Origin: Candidatus Omnitrophota bacterium
Lineage (GTDB): Bacteria; Omnitrophota; Gorgyraeia; Tantalellales; Tantalellaceae
Direction: 5' to 3'
Assembly: GCA_015231405.1 (NCBI GenBank)
Contig: JADGBR010000034.1
Span: 1-35,558 of the forward strand
Length of the DNA: 35,558 nt
Both the position numbers and the translations under genes were made by a program. Below are positions 17,392 to 25,313 of this stretch, one piece after another. Numbering within the stretch: position 1 is the first letter of the stretch; the number at the start of each line of letters is the position of its first letter. The notes beneath the pieces were generated by a model, which searched no databases, had not been told where the DNA came from, and saw only the letters and a list, made by a program, of their open reading frames with translations.

Positions 17392-18538
17392 GTCGCGCCT
17401 CCATAAGTTCCCGATACATAGCGAGGGTACTCGCGAACATCGCTTTCACACTGAACGAGCGGGCCCTTTCCACGCATGCGGCGCGAACTTTTTCACGGTC
17501 CATGGACAATACCCCTATGACCGCCTTTGCCAGGTCTTGGGCCGACGCGTCACGCGCCAGCACCTTTCCCAAGAGAGGATGATCGATGATCGCGCCGGTA
17601 TCCCCGACGTCGTTAGAGACCACCGGCACCCCTGATGACAGGGCCTCACGGACGACGGCCGGTGTTCCTTCCGTGACCGATCCCAGAACGAGAACGTCCG
17701 CCGAACGGTAATACCCGGCCAGCTCCATGCCGTGCTTTTCCCCGGCGAAATAAATATTCGGATAATTTTTCCGGGCGGCGTGATCCCTGAATTTCTCCTC
17801 GCTCTCGCCCCTTCCGATGATGATGAACCTCGCGTTACCCGTTATTTTCAATATCTCGCCGAACATATCGATAAGGAGGTCCACTCGCTTTATAACGGAA
17901 AGCCTTCCTACAAAAATTATCACCTTTTCGTCCCTGGGGATGGCAAGCGCATCCCGGGAAGCCCCGGGGTTACCGGGATAAAAAAACTTCCCGTCTATCC
18001 CCACCGCCGGGTCGATATCGTACCTGAATTTCTTTTTATGTTCCGGATATCTCGCCTCGTAATAGTCTTTCAATACCTCCTTGTGAGCCAGCACCGCGTC
18101 GACACGATTCAAGAGGAACCGCTCGACGTGGGGAAAAACAGCCGAAATGATCGCGTACAGCCAGGGGGGATATACCTTCATAGCCGTTAACATAGGCATA
18201 TCGGAATCGAAGACCTTGACATTCCCGGGATGAAAAATGACAAAAGGGAGCAAATAAATAAGCCTCTGGGTATGCATCACCTCCAGACGCGATATCTTCA
18301 TGAACGGCGCCTTTTCAAGCGTACAAAGAAAGAACCTCCACCACTTATCCGAGCCCTTTACTACCGGAATGAACTCGAGCCCCGTCTTTTCTTCTTTCAC
18401 TCCGGCAAGATCAACCCCTATGTACTTTACATCTATCCCGTCATCAAGGGCCGCTTCCATGAGAAATCGTATCTTTCGCACCCCGCCTCCCAGCACATCA
18501 ATTCGCGGGTCTGTGTTATATATCAGCGTGAGTTTCAT
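17378..18538 (-). CDS. GT4 family glycosyltransferase
   Basis: The protein has 386 residues from the ATG at 18538. The N-terminus MKLTLIYNTDPRIDVLGGG is a GT-B start. The donor-binding half has IIFVGRLSVIKRVDLLIDMF and an intact E-x7-E motif in SVTEGTPAVVREALSSG. I preferred the ATG at 18538, which has AAGG close upstream and overlaps the previous gene by 23 nt, over the ATG at 18574, which would add 12 polar residues outside the fold. It is the first glycosyltransferase after the export genes. The downstream methyltransferase overlaps it by 14 nt. Confidence 0.87.
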   Translation of the reverse strand: MKLTLIYNTDPRIDVLGGGVRKIRFLMEAALDDGIDVKYIGVDLAGVKEEKTGLEFIPVVKGSDKWWRFFLCTLEKAPFMKISRLEVMHTQRLIYLLPFVIFHPGNVKVFDSDMPMLTAMKVYPPWLYAIISAVFPHVERFLLNRVDAVLAHKEVLKDYYEARYPEHKKKFRYDIDPAVGIDGKFFYPGNPGASRDALAIPRDEKVIIFVGRLSVIKRVDLLIDMFGEILKITGNARFIIIGRGESEEKFRDHAARKNYPNIYFAGEKHGMELAGYYRSADVLVLGSVTEGTPAVVREALSSGVPVVSNDVGDTGAIIDHPLLGKVLARDASAQDLAKAVIGVLSMDREKVRAACVERARSFSVKAMFASTLAMYRELMEARHGKG

Positions 18539-19034
18539 TTTTTCCTTTTCCGAAGTTTTCGAGGTAAGCGTCATAAACCCTCCTGTAGGACCTTTTATAC
18601 GGTTTGAGGCTAACCGCTTTTCCCATTTCCGAAAGTATAGCGCCCCTCGCTATGGGATTAGGATATATGAGCATCCTGTCGACCGTCAGGGCGTATTGCA
18701 TATGATTGAGCGGATCGGACGGCACGAGCTGTATGGCGCGCTTTAAAAGACGCAGCTGCTTTTCTCTTAGAGCCCTTACGTCCTTGTTGACAGGGTCATT
18801 CACCCCTTTGGTCAGCATGTCAATTTTCTTATCGAGGATCCTATACCTGGCATAATAATTCCCGGAATCGTAAGGGGATAAACGTATGGCATTGTCCACA
18901 AGGGTACCGGCAAGGACCGTATCCCCTTTGGTGCCGAAAAGGTACATCCCGGCCGAAACCTCTCTATCGGCGATAAATACTACACCGAGAAAAAAGAGAT
19001 AACTCCCTGTGAAGACAGTGATTATCAGCCTCAT
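18516..19034 (-). CDS. Small bitopic membrane protein with TPR-like periplasmic domain
   Basis: From the ATG at 19034 the 172-residue protein begins with a single membrane segment (MRLIITVFTGSYLFFLGVVF). A helical tail follows with TPR-like spacing, including AIRLSPYDSGNYYARYRILD and AIQLVPSDPLNHMQYALTVD. It lies directly after an O-antigen ligase-family gene, where TPR proteins often act as partners. An alternative start at 19139 or 19145 overlaps the ligase stop (19132) and stays in frame, but it would encode a basic, low-complexity N-terminus derived entirely from the GGATCC inverted repeat at 19041-19115. I therefore favour 19034, which has an AGGA about 9 nt upstream inside the repeat. 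If the longer form is made, it has 209 residues. Function is inferred only from topology and place. Confidence 0.7.
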   Translation of the reverse strand: MRLIITVFTGSYLFFLGVVFIADREVSAGMYLFGTKGDTVLAGTLVDNAIRLSPYDSGNYYARYRILDKKIDMLTKGVNDPVNKDVRALREKQLRLLKRAIQLVPSDPLNHMQYALTVDRMLIYPNPIARGAILSEMGKAVSLKPYKRSYRRVYDAYLENFGKGKNETHADI

Positions 19035-19040
19035 GAACAG

Positions 19041-19115
19041 GGATCCTGAAGTCGGAAGCCAGGATCCAGAATTGTGTGTCCTCCTTCTTGGATCCTGAAT
19101 TCTGGATCCTATATT
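19041..19115. repeat. GGATCC-containing inverted repeat element
   Basis: AGGATCCAGAATT (19061-19073) is the exact reverse complement of 19098-19110, giving a 13-bp stem with a 24-nt loop. Further GGATCC sites lie at 19041 and 19090. The sequence GGATCCTATATT at its end recurs at 23245. It separates two operon genes and can be read as the N-terminal extension of the downstream protein. It looks like a small dispersed palindromic repeat. Confidence 0.65.
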
Positions 19116-19131
19116 CTCTTTCCCCGAATAT

Positions 19132-20601
19132 TTACTCATCCCCATGCCTTTGCGTCCGCCACTTTTTCAGAGACATCACGCAGGTCCCGAACCTCTTAAA
19201 ATAAAAAACGAGAAAAAAGAGCGCGAACGCCGTCCCCGCCGCGCCCGTCTCGACGGCCAGCTGAACGTACTCGTTCTCGGCGTATTCCACACGCGCTCCC
19301 AGAGTATCGGTTAGGGTCCTGTATTTCGAGTAGATATACGGAAATGTCCCCAGGCCCGTGCCGAGGATGGGGTAGTCCTTCATTATACCGATCGAATCTT
19401 TCCATATCACTATGCGTTCCTGTGTCCTGGCGTCGCCGTTCAAGAGCCCTCTCATCTTATCCACTTCGCCTTTGAATACATCGGGCCCGACCCATGCCAG
19501 CATGGCCCAGAAAAGGGCCGAGATAACGAGCGCGGATAAAAAGATATTCCTCTTCCTTCCGCTCGTGAGGAACGCGGTCAGCGTGATAAATATCATGAAA
19601 AACGATACCGTGAAACTTATCATACCGCCGCTGGAAGGCGTCATGAAAAGCGACACTATCATCACAACGGCGGCCGTGAGGTAAAGGTAAACCCCCGAGG
19701 CCTCGTCCGAAAAGAACCACAGGAATTTATCCCACGCGCGGTGTTTATACTGCAACGAGGACCTTACCACGGCGTCGACAAAAAGCACGAGAGGGAACGG
19801 TATGCACATCTCGATGAACCCCGCGTAATTGTTATTATTGATGAAAGGCCCGAAAACCCCTCCTTGTTTTTCCAGCAGCCAGTATATTTTACCGTTCCAT
19901 GAAAGAGCCTGGACCATACCGAACAGCGCGGTGAAAAAGCCCGCCAGAATGACGCCGTTGACCAGGGTCATGAGGAACCGTACGTTCACTTTAGCCTTAT
20001 CCCCGGGCATCCCCAGCGCCAGTATGACCGATACCAGCGCCGCGAAATACAGCCCGTTCGAAGGCACCCTGAGACTGAAATCCGCGAACGCGTGCACCGA
20101 AAGGGACAGGACACCCGCGAGAGCCGCGAGCGATATAAGCCTCTTGTCCGGATGGTCTTTCTTTCGGCCGGGATCTGCCTCCGGCGCTATCAGCTTGCCT
20201 GAAGCGTACAGATAGAACAATAAGCACCCTGTGACCTTAAGGAGAAAAAGCGCGGTAGCGTGTGGATAAACGCTTAAACATTGCCGCGCCTCCTGGTCTA
20301 TGGCGTATCTTTCCCTCAGCAATACCGTTTCGGGACTGACGGCGCGGATCACATCCGAAGGAAATGGGATGACGTAGAGGATATTCACGGCTAAAAAGGC
20401 GAGAAAAAGAAGGGTGACGGGCTCCTTTATCACCTTCTTAAAGTCATCCACGTTAAAGACCGAGGAGGAAAAGAACAGGATCGCCGTCACGAAAAAAACC
20501 AGACTGAACGCCCAGATGTATACGCTCCCGAACAACATGGGTGAAACTATAAGCACACTAACCGTAAGGATATCCTCAATCAGGGCTCTTCTTAAAGTCA
20601 T
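19132..20601 (-). CDS. O-antigen ligase family membrane protein
   Basis: This 489-residue polytopic protein has about eleven membrane segments. Its periplasmic loop carries the Wzy_C-type signature KDYPILGTGLGTFPYIYSK, followed by ENEYVQLAVETG, a pattern common in ligases. It starts 22 nt after the wzc stop with a weak ribosome site, and its stop lies in the region where the TPR-like gene may begin. With the Wzy-family gene at 14239-15507 it gives the operon two members of the polymerase/ligase family. Position next to a TPR-like partner favours the ligase role for this one, but this is inference. Acceptor, if any, is unknown. Confidence 0.84.
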   Translation of the reverse strand: MTLRRALIEDILTVSVLIVSPMLFGSVYIWAFSLVFFVTAILFFSSSVFNVDDFKKVIKEPVTLLFLAFLAVNILYVIPFPSDVIRAVSPETVLLRERYAIDQEARQCLSVYPHATALFLLKVTGCLLFYLYASGKLIAPEADPGRKKDHPDKRLISLAALAGVLSLSVHAFADFSLRVPSNGLYFAALVSVILALGMPGDKAKVNVRFLMTLVNGVILAGFFTALFGMVQALSWNGKIYWLLEKQGGVFGPFINNNNYAGFIEMCIPFPLVLFVDAVVRSSLQYKHRAWDKFLWFFSDEASGVYLYLTAAVVMIVSLFMTPSSGGMISFTVSFFMIFITLTAFLTSGRKRNIFLSALVISALFWAMLAWVGPDVFKGEVDKMRGLLNGDARTQERIVIWKDSIGIMKDYPILGTGLGTFPYIYSKYRTLTDTLGARVEYAENEYVQLAVETGAAGTAFALFFLVFYFKRFGTCVMSLKKWRTQRHGDE

Positions 20602-20622
20602 ATGTATCCGTTAGCCGGAAGC

Positions 20623-22524
20623 CTAACCGGCGATCTTGGGATCGTGTTCGGGATGTGTGCCGTAATAGTAAGTGTTATAATAGGAGCCGGGCTTCGTCAT
20701 CTCGACCTTATTCAGAACGACCCCTATGATCTTGGAAGAGTTGGATGGCGCTAGGATATCCCTGGCCCGTATGACAGCGTTCCTGTGGACCTTCCCGTAT
20801 TGTATCACGAGTATCACCCCGTCTACCCTCCCCGCGAGAACAACGGCGTCCGTAACTGCCAGTGCCGGCGGGGCGTCGATAATGACGGCGTCGTACAGCT
20901 CCAAAAGCTTTTTAAGAAGGACCTCCATCCTGGTGGACCCTAAGAGCTCGGAGGGATTAGGCGGTATCGCTCCGCTGGTGATCACCGAAAGGTTCTCTAT
21001 CTCGGTCTTCGCCGTTGCGGCTTCAAGAGACACCTTGTCGATGAGACATTCGGAGAGGCCGGCCCGCGAACTCTCAAGACCGAAGACCTGAGCTATCCTG
21101 GGTTTTCTCATATCCGCGTCCACCAAAATGGTCTTCTCCCCGGCCTGGGCCATTACCGCCGCGAGGTTCACCGCCGACGTGGTCTTGCCTTCCTCAGGTG
21201 ACGCCGACGTGAAGACTATGGACCTCTTCTTATGCTCGACCGAAGCGAAGAGGAGACTCGTCCTGAGCTCCCTGTATGACTCCGATATAGTACTCCTCGG
21301 ACTTTTCCATGAGATGAGTTCCGGATCCATGACCTTATCCTCGACGACGCGCGGATACGGTATCGCCGCCAAACATGGGAGGCCCAGGTATCTTTTCACG
21401 GCGTCGGGGGTCCGGAGGCTCTGGTCCAGCCCCTCTATTATGAGCGATATCACCGAGGAGAGCACCAGCCCGCCCACCAAGGCTATCGCGATATCCCTTT
21501 GCTTCCTGGGCCTTACGGGCTTTTTAGGAACGACGGCTTTTTCAATTACGCTGACATTTGTCGTCTTAAGCGCCCCGGCCAGTTCCGTCTCGCTCATCCT
21601 TTTCAGAAGAGACGCATACACCCCGTTGGCCGTATCAACGTTCCTTTTAAGCATGTTGAACTTTATCTCTTTATCCTTATCCTCGAGCTCCTTGGCTGTT
21701 TCCCTTACTATCTTGCCTTCTACCGATTCCAGCTCGGACCTGAGAGCTATTATCTTGGGATGTTTCTCCTTGAAATATTCCAGCTCTTCGGAAAGCTCTA
21801 TGTCAAGGTTGGCTTTTTTCTCGAGAAGCTGGTCGAGCACCGTCTTGGTCCCGGTGAGCGCCTCGCCCGTAAGGATACTGCTTTCTTTCCTGTAATTTTG
21901 AAGCACGTTCTCGGCCACTTCCAGGTCCTTCTGCGCCTTCTCGATCTTATCCCTCAGCCAGTCGGAAGCGTATTCCGTGACGTCGACTTTAGTATCCAGG
22001 ATGTACCCTATATATTTTTCCGCCCATAAGCCCGCTATCCTGGCGGCCAAAACCGGATCGATATCCTCGGTCCTTATCTCAACGATCTCGGTGTTCGGAA
22101 TGGGCACTATTTTAGTGACCGACATCAGGAACTCAGTCTTGGAGAACGGAGTGTTGAATCTCGCCGACACTTTTTCCGAACGGCCGCGCCACGGGTCCCA
22201 CGGCGAGTATTCGCCGAGCGCCCCGTAAACGCTTTCCGCTATGAACCGGCTGCGTAAAATATTGTACTGGGTCTGGTAATACTCCATGCCCGAATACCCG
22301 GTCGAAGTGACCTCGTCAAGCTTGACGACATGAGGCGCCTGTTTCTGGATGAGGAGCTTGACGGATGTCGAGTACACCGGCTTCATGACGAACGCCCTGA
22401 TGATGACAAATGTGCACAGGACGCAGGTAAAAGCTATGATGAACCACTTACGTTTTTGCAGGACAAAAACGAACTCATGGAAATTGACTTCCTGGTCCAA
22501 AAAAGCGCTCTTAACCTGGTCCAT
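20623..22524 (-). CDS. wzc: Wzc-type polysaccharide copolymerase and autophosphorylating tyrosine kinase
   Basis: The 633-residue protein fuses a Wzz chain-length domain to a BY-kinase. The first membrane segment is at about residues 30-50 and the second at about 345-365. Between them is a periplasmic domain with coiled-coil stretches (for example LDIELSEELEYFKEKHPKI). The kinase has Walker A SASPEEGKTTSAVN (about 436-449), Walker A' ILVDADMRKP (about 465-475) and Walker B AVIIDAPPA (about 545). The C-terminus has a tyrosine cluster, SYYNTYYYG, the expected autophosphorylation site. It controls chain length and works with the Wza-type protein at export. It is encoded 35 nt after the Wza-like gene. 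Confidence 0.93.
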   Translation of the reverse strand: MDQVKSAFLDQEVNFHEFVFVLQKRKWFIIAFTCVLCTFVIIRAFVMKPVYSTSVKLLIQKQAPHVVKLDEVTSTGYSGMEYYQTQYNILRSRFIAESVYGALGEYSPWDPWRGRSEKVSARFNTPFSKTEFLMSVTKIVPIPNTEIVEIRTEDIDPVLAARIAGLWAEKYIGYILDTKVDVTEYASDWLRDKIEKAQKDLEVAENVLQNYRKESSILTGEALTGTKTVLDQLLEKKANLDIELSEELEYFKEKHPKIIALRSELESVEGKIVRETAKELEDKDKEIKFNMLKRNVDTANGVYASLLKRMSETELAGALKTTNVSVIEKAVVPKKPVRPRKQRDIAIALVGGLVLSSVISLIIEGLDQSLRTPDAVKRYLGLPCLAAIPYPRVVEDKVMDPELISWKSPRSTISESYRELRTSLLFASVEHKKRSIVFTSASPEEGKTTSAVNLAAVMAQAGEKTILVDADMRKPRIAQVFGLESSRAGLSECLIDKVSLEAATAKTEIENLSVITSGAIPPNPSELLGSTRMEVLLKKLLELYDAVIIDAPPALAVTDAVVLAGRVDGVILVIQYGKVHRNAVIRARDILAPSNSSKIIGVVLNKVEMTKPGSYYNTYYYGTHPEHDPKIAG

Positions 22525-22559
22525 ATTCCTCGCCTCATTCCCCGCCTGGGGACCTATCC

Positions 22560-23177
22560 TTAAAAGAAACTCTCCGGGACGGTCACTATGTCCCCTGGCT
22601 CGAGCATTATATCCTCGCCCTCTATCCCTTTATTTATGATATCGTTGACATTCACAATAATGGTCTTCTGCGCCCCGTCCGGGGTCTTACGGAGTATCCT
22701 CACGTTATTCTTGGCGGCTATTTTGGTGAACCCTCCCGCAAGGGATATGAGCTCCACTACGGATAGCCTGCCTTTAATAGAAAAAGAACCCGGATGCTCG
22801 ACCTGACCGAGTATGGATACGGTCGAATATTCCTCGATAAAAACCGAGACCTGGGGGTTCACAAGATAATCCTTCTCCAGAAGATATGTGAGCTTGCTCT
22901 CAAGCTCGGAGATCGTTAGCCCCGACACCGGGACCTCTCCGAGAAGGGGAAAAGTTATCATCCCTTTTGCCGTGACCCTAACCTTTTTATTGATAGTCTC
23001 GTCTTTCCCGAAATATACCTCTATTACAAGGACATTTTCCGGGCCAAGCCTGTACTCCTCCAGGGGTATGCTCCTCTCCTCGGAGAAAGCCGTCCCGCAC
23101 TGGAACAGCAGAAAAGTGACGATGTATACGGGCAGTATGATATAGGAGGAAAGATTATTAATTAAATTCTTATTCAT
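22560..23177 (-). CDS. wza: Wza-family outer-membrane polysaccharide export protein
   Basis: The 205-residue protein has an N-terminal signal (SYIILPVYIVTFLLFQCGT). A Poly_export domain follows (YRLGPENVLVIEVYFG) and then one SLBB domain (VSILGQVEHPGSFSIKGR). It is short beside the ~380-residue E. coli Wza: it has only one SLBB repeat and no obvious C-terminal helix for the outer-membrane pore, so the separate beta-barrel encoded just upstream may supply the pore. A cysteine lies near the cleavage site, but the lipobox is not typical. It acts in the periplasm or outer membrane with the Wzc-type protein. Confidence 0.9.
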   Translation of the reverse strand: MNKNLINNLSSYIILPVYIVTFLLFQCGTAFSEERSIPLEEYRLGPENVLVIEVYFGKDETINKKVRVTAKGMITFPLLGEVPVSGLTISELESKLTYLLEKDYLVNPQVSVFIEEYSTVSILGQVEHPGSFSIKGRLSVVELISLAGGFTKIAAKNNVRILRKTPDGAQKTIIVNVNDIINKGIEGEDIMLEPGDIVTVPESFF

Positions 23178-23244
23178 CTTATGAAAGTTTACTTAATAGG
23201 GGGCGGAAGGTCAAATGATATGTGTAAATTTTAGCGCCACTTAC

Positions 23245-23264
23245 GGATCCTATATTTTGGATCC
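23245..23264. repeat. GGATCC palindromic repeat copy
   Basis: The GGATCC hexamers at 23245 and 23259 flank an 8-nt AT core. The first 12 bases (GGATCCTATATT) match the end of the element near 19104-19115. It lies in the 90-nt gap between the beta-barrel gene and the wza-like gene, which otherwise shows no feature. Confidence 0.5.
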
Positions 23265-23267
23265 CCG

Positions 23268-24443
23268 TTAATACGACAATTTCCCGTGCAGGTCAATGAC
23301 GTTTTGGGAGTACTCCATCCTATCGATATTTGACAAACGCGTATGGTAAGTATAGCCTGTACCGACGCTGATCCATTCCTTGATGAGATAATCGAGTACG
23401 ATGTCCGCGCTCCATTCGTTGTCTACCCTCTTTTTCAGGTCCCCGGCGGCTATCCTGTTATAGGCGTTATGGAAATACATACCGTCGAGCGTGAGGACAA
23501 AACTCTTGCCCAGGAGGTATCTCACATTCGCGAGGATATGGTCACCGGTATAGTAATTATTTACCGAGTATGTGGATTCAAATGGCTCCCTGGTATATGA
23601 AAGGCCTATGTCGACCCTGTCGCTCATGGCGTAGAGCACCTCAACAGCGGAGCAAAAATTCGAGAACGGCTTTGTTTCTTCCGAATCATACTTCTGGTAT
23701 TTATAGCCGCCCTTCACTATGCCGGTAAGCTTCCCCGTAAGCTCCCCCTTAAAACCCGTCATAAAGCGTATGGCCTGTGCGTCCCTCGCGGCAACCTTGG
23801 TATACACTATGTCTTTCAATGTCACTTCAGCCAAAGCCTTTGTCTTAGGAGCGACCTGCACATATCCCGTGAGAGAGACCGAATCTTCCTTCCGGTTGAA
23901 CTCGTCGTAGAGGTTGGAAAGAAAATCCACCATGTAGAATCTGTAACCGAGATCAAAATCGATCTTGTTATAATGCGCACCGAAGACGGCATCCAAGGTA
24001 TCTATTTTGCGGAGGACCCGGGAAGTGAATTCGCTCCCGGCCCTGGAGGAAGTGAACTGATATTTATTGCCTATATCGAAAGTATATTTCTCGAAATCGA
24101 GGCCGACGCCGGCCGTGAAATCGTGGTTCCCGTAATTCTGCTCGGGATACCTGCCAAACACCCCCAGGTCGGTCAGATACTGAAGTTGAACCTTATGTTT
24201 GGCCTCTGACCCGAACCTGATCTCCGTGAATAGACCGGGAGAGAAAATATTCTCGAGATCGCTCTTCTTGTTATTGGAGTCGTAGAAAATGTTATTGTCC
24301 CATTTCGAATCGACCTTGAACTGGGGCTCTATTTTCATGAACGCGTTCTCCCATGAAAACCCCGGCTGAGGGAACAATAAGGAAAAAAAAGACAAGATCG
24401 AAACGACCGATATCTGTAGTTTTATCGCACGGTTAAACAACAT
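23268..24443 (-). CDS. Outer-membrane beta-barrel of the polysaccharide export system
   Basis: The 391-residue protein has a signal peptide (about residues 1-29, with VSILSFFSLLFPQPGFS). The rest alternates polar and hydrophobic residues in amphipathic strands rich in Tyr, Phe, Lys and Asp. Examples are KVQLQYLTDLGVFGRY, FDLGYRFYMVDFLSNL and RVDIGLSYTREPF. It ends in an aromatic residue (KLSY), as barrels inserted by the BAM machinery do. It resembles the outer-membrane barrels (BBP2 or EpsL-like) found beside wza/wzc in many exopolysaccharide operons. It may form the export pore or a docking site. Its ribosome site is weak. It is the second gene of the operon. Confidence 0.82.
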   Translation of the reverse strand: MLFNRAIKLQISVVSILSFFSLLFPQPGFSWENAFMKIEPQFKVDSKWDNNIFYDSNNKKSDLENIFSPGLFTEIRFGSEAKHKVQLQYLTDLGVFGRYPEQNYGNHDFTAGVGLDFEKYTFDIGNKYQFTSSRAGSEFTSRVLRKIDTLDAVFGAHYNKIDFDLGYRFYMVDFLSNLYDEFNRKEDSVSLTGYVQVAPKTKALAEVTLKDIVYTKVAARDAQAIRFMTGFKGELTGKLTGIVKGGYKYQKYDSEETKPFSNFCSAVEVLYAMSDRVDIGLSYTREPFESTYSVNNYYTGDHILANVRYLLGKSFVLTLDGMYFHNAYNRIAAGDLKKRVDNEWSADIVLDYLIKEWISVGTGYTYHTRLSNIDRMEYSQNVIDLHGKLSY

Positions 24444-24491
24444 CTTCAGTTTTTGGTACCCCTAGGAATAGATAAAATCACAACCCTATAT

Positions 24492-25235
24492 TTAACTGTT
24501 ATTGCTCAAAATTCTTTCCTGATCCTTGGTCAGATTCTGGCTGGCGTTGTCGTTTTCCGCCCCTTCCACCGTATCCTGCAGATTTTTTAGCCTGTTCCTG
24601 ATATCATCTCCGTTATTTACAAGGTCCGCTATGAACTTATCCCATGTGGACTGCTCTTCCGGCGTAACGCTTTCCGTAGGGCCGACTATCCCGTCGGCAC
24701 CGACTCCCAGTTTATTCCCTTCGGTTATGCCCGAAGGATCGCCTGTCAGCGAACCATCCGGAGCGACATTCTGGTGGAAACCTTTTCCTTCGAATAATTT
24801 ATAATTGCCTCTACCCTCCCTGTATTCGACCCTCATGCCCGAACCCGTCATTGCGTACGCGTGAACGGGAGTAGTTATAATAAAATTCTCGCCGGCGGCC
24901 ATATTGAAAAAATTGGCCATTATCGCTCCTTCTTTAAGCCCAAACCCGGCTTTTTGTATCGTAGTATCCGTATTCTGTTCGACCCTCGCGAAATTCAACC
25001 CGTCGGTATCGAACACCATTTCAGCTTCCGAGTAAAAACCCGTCTTTATCTTCGTATCCGCCCTAAGCCTCATATCTCTCTCAACAGGCACCCAGTTCCC
25101 GTCGCCTTTTTCATCCATAAGAACATCGCCGTCCACCCTTACTATCGCGACCTCATAATTATTGCTGAAGCTCGCGAAAGATGAATAAGTCCCAAGAGCC
25201 AGGAAAGCGATCAGCGTGAGAGACATTATCTTCAT
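24492..25235 (-). CDS. Secreted FecR-domain protein
   Basis: The 247-residue protein has a signal peptide (MKIMSLTLIAFLALGTYSS, cleaved near residue 22). A FecR-type beta-sandwich follows, with VAIVRVDGDVLM, ADTKIKTGFYSEAEMVFD and ENFIITTPVHAYAMTGSGMR. The C-terminus is a polar Asn/Asp-rich tail (VNNGDDIRNRLKNLQD). It has no membrane segment after the signal and no sigma-factor partner nearby, so classical iron signalling is unlikely. Such stand-alone FecR proteins often head polysaccharide or surface-layer operons. GGAGG is 10 nt before the ATG, and it is the first gene of the ~18-kb operon. Confidence 0.82.
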   Translation of the reverse strand: MKIMSLTLIAFLALGTYSSFASFSNNYEVAIVRVDGDVLMDEKGDGNWVPVERDMRLRADTKIKTGFYSEAEMVFDTDGLNFARVEQNTDTTIQKAGFGLKEGAIMANFFNMAAGENFIITTPVHAYAMTGSGMRVEYREGRGNYKLFEGKGFHQNVAPDGSLTGDPSGITEGNKLGVGADGIVGPTESVTPEEQSTWDKFIADLVNNGDDIRNRLKNLQDTVEGAENDNASQNLTKDQERILSNNS

Positions 25236-25263
25236 AGTAATCGTACCTCCGATTTATTTATTC

Positions 25264-25292
25264 TTGCCCTTCATTACGATCTATATTATAAC
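25264..25292 (+). promoter_or_regulatory. Promoter of the divergent methyltransferase, probably leaderless
   Basis: TTGCCC (25264-25269) and TATAAC (25287-25292) are 17 nt apart on the plus strand. The predicted start falls at or beside the A of the ATG at 25300, and no ribosome site precedes that ATG. It overlaps the divergent operon promoter at 25285-25313, so the two cannot easily be bound at once. Confidence 0.5.
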
Positions 25293-25313
25293 ATATTGTA
25301 TGAAAAAAATCAA
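25285..25313 (-). promoter_or_regulatory. Sigma70-type promoter of the exopolysaccharide operon
   Basis: On the minus strand TTGATT (25308-25313) and a perfect TATAAT (25285-25290) are 17 nt apart. The predicted start near 25278 gives a leader of about 43 nt before the FecR-gene ATG at 25235. The -35 lies inside the first codons of the divergent methyltransferase gene. No other strong promoter is evident between here and 7136. Confidence 0.62.

Noticed and set aside
19132-20601. Exosortase/archaeosortase in the polysaccharide operon
   Set aside because: No conserved Cys-Arg-His exosortase pattern was seen; the protein carries the ligase-type periplasmic loop instead.
24492-25235. FecR-type anti-sigma signalling gene
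   Set aside because: The protein has a cleaved signal but no inner-membrane anchor or sigma-factor partner, and it heads a polysaccharide operon.
25216-25299. Hydrophobic N-terminal extension of the plus-strand methyltransferase
   Set aside because: It overlaps the divergent FecR gene start and both promoters; the predicted transcript begins at 25300.
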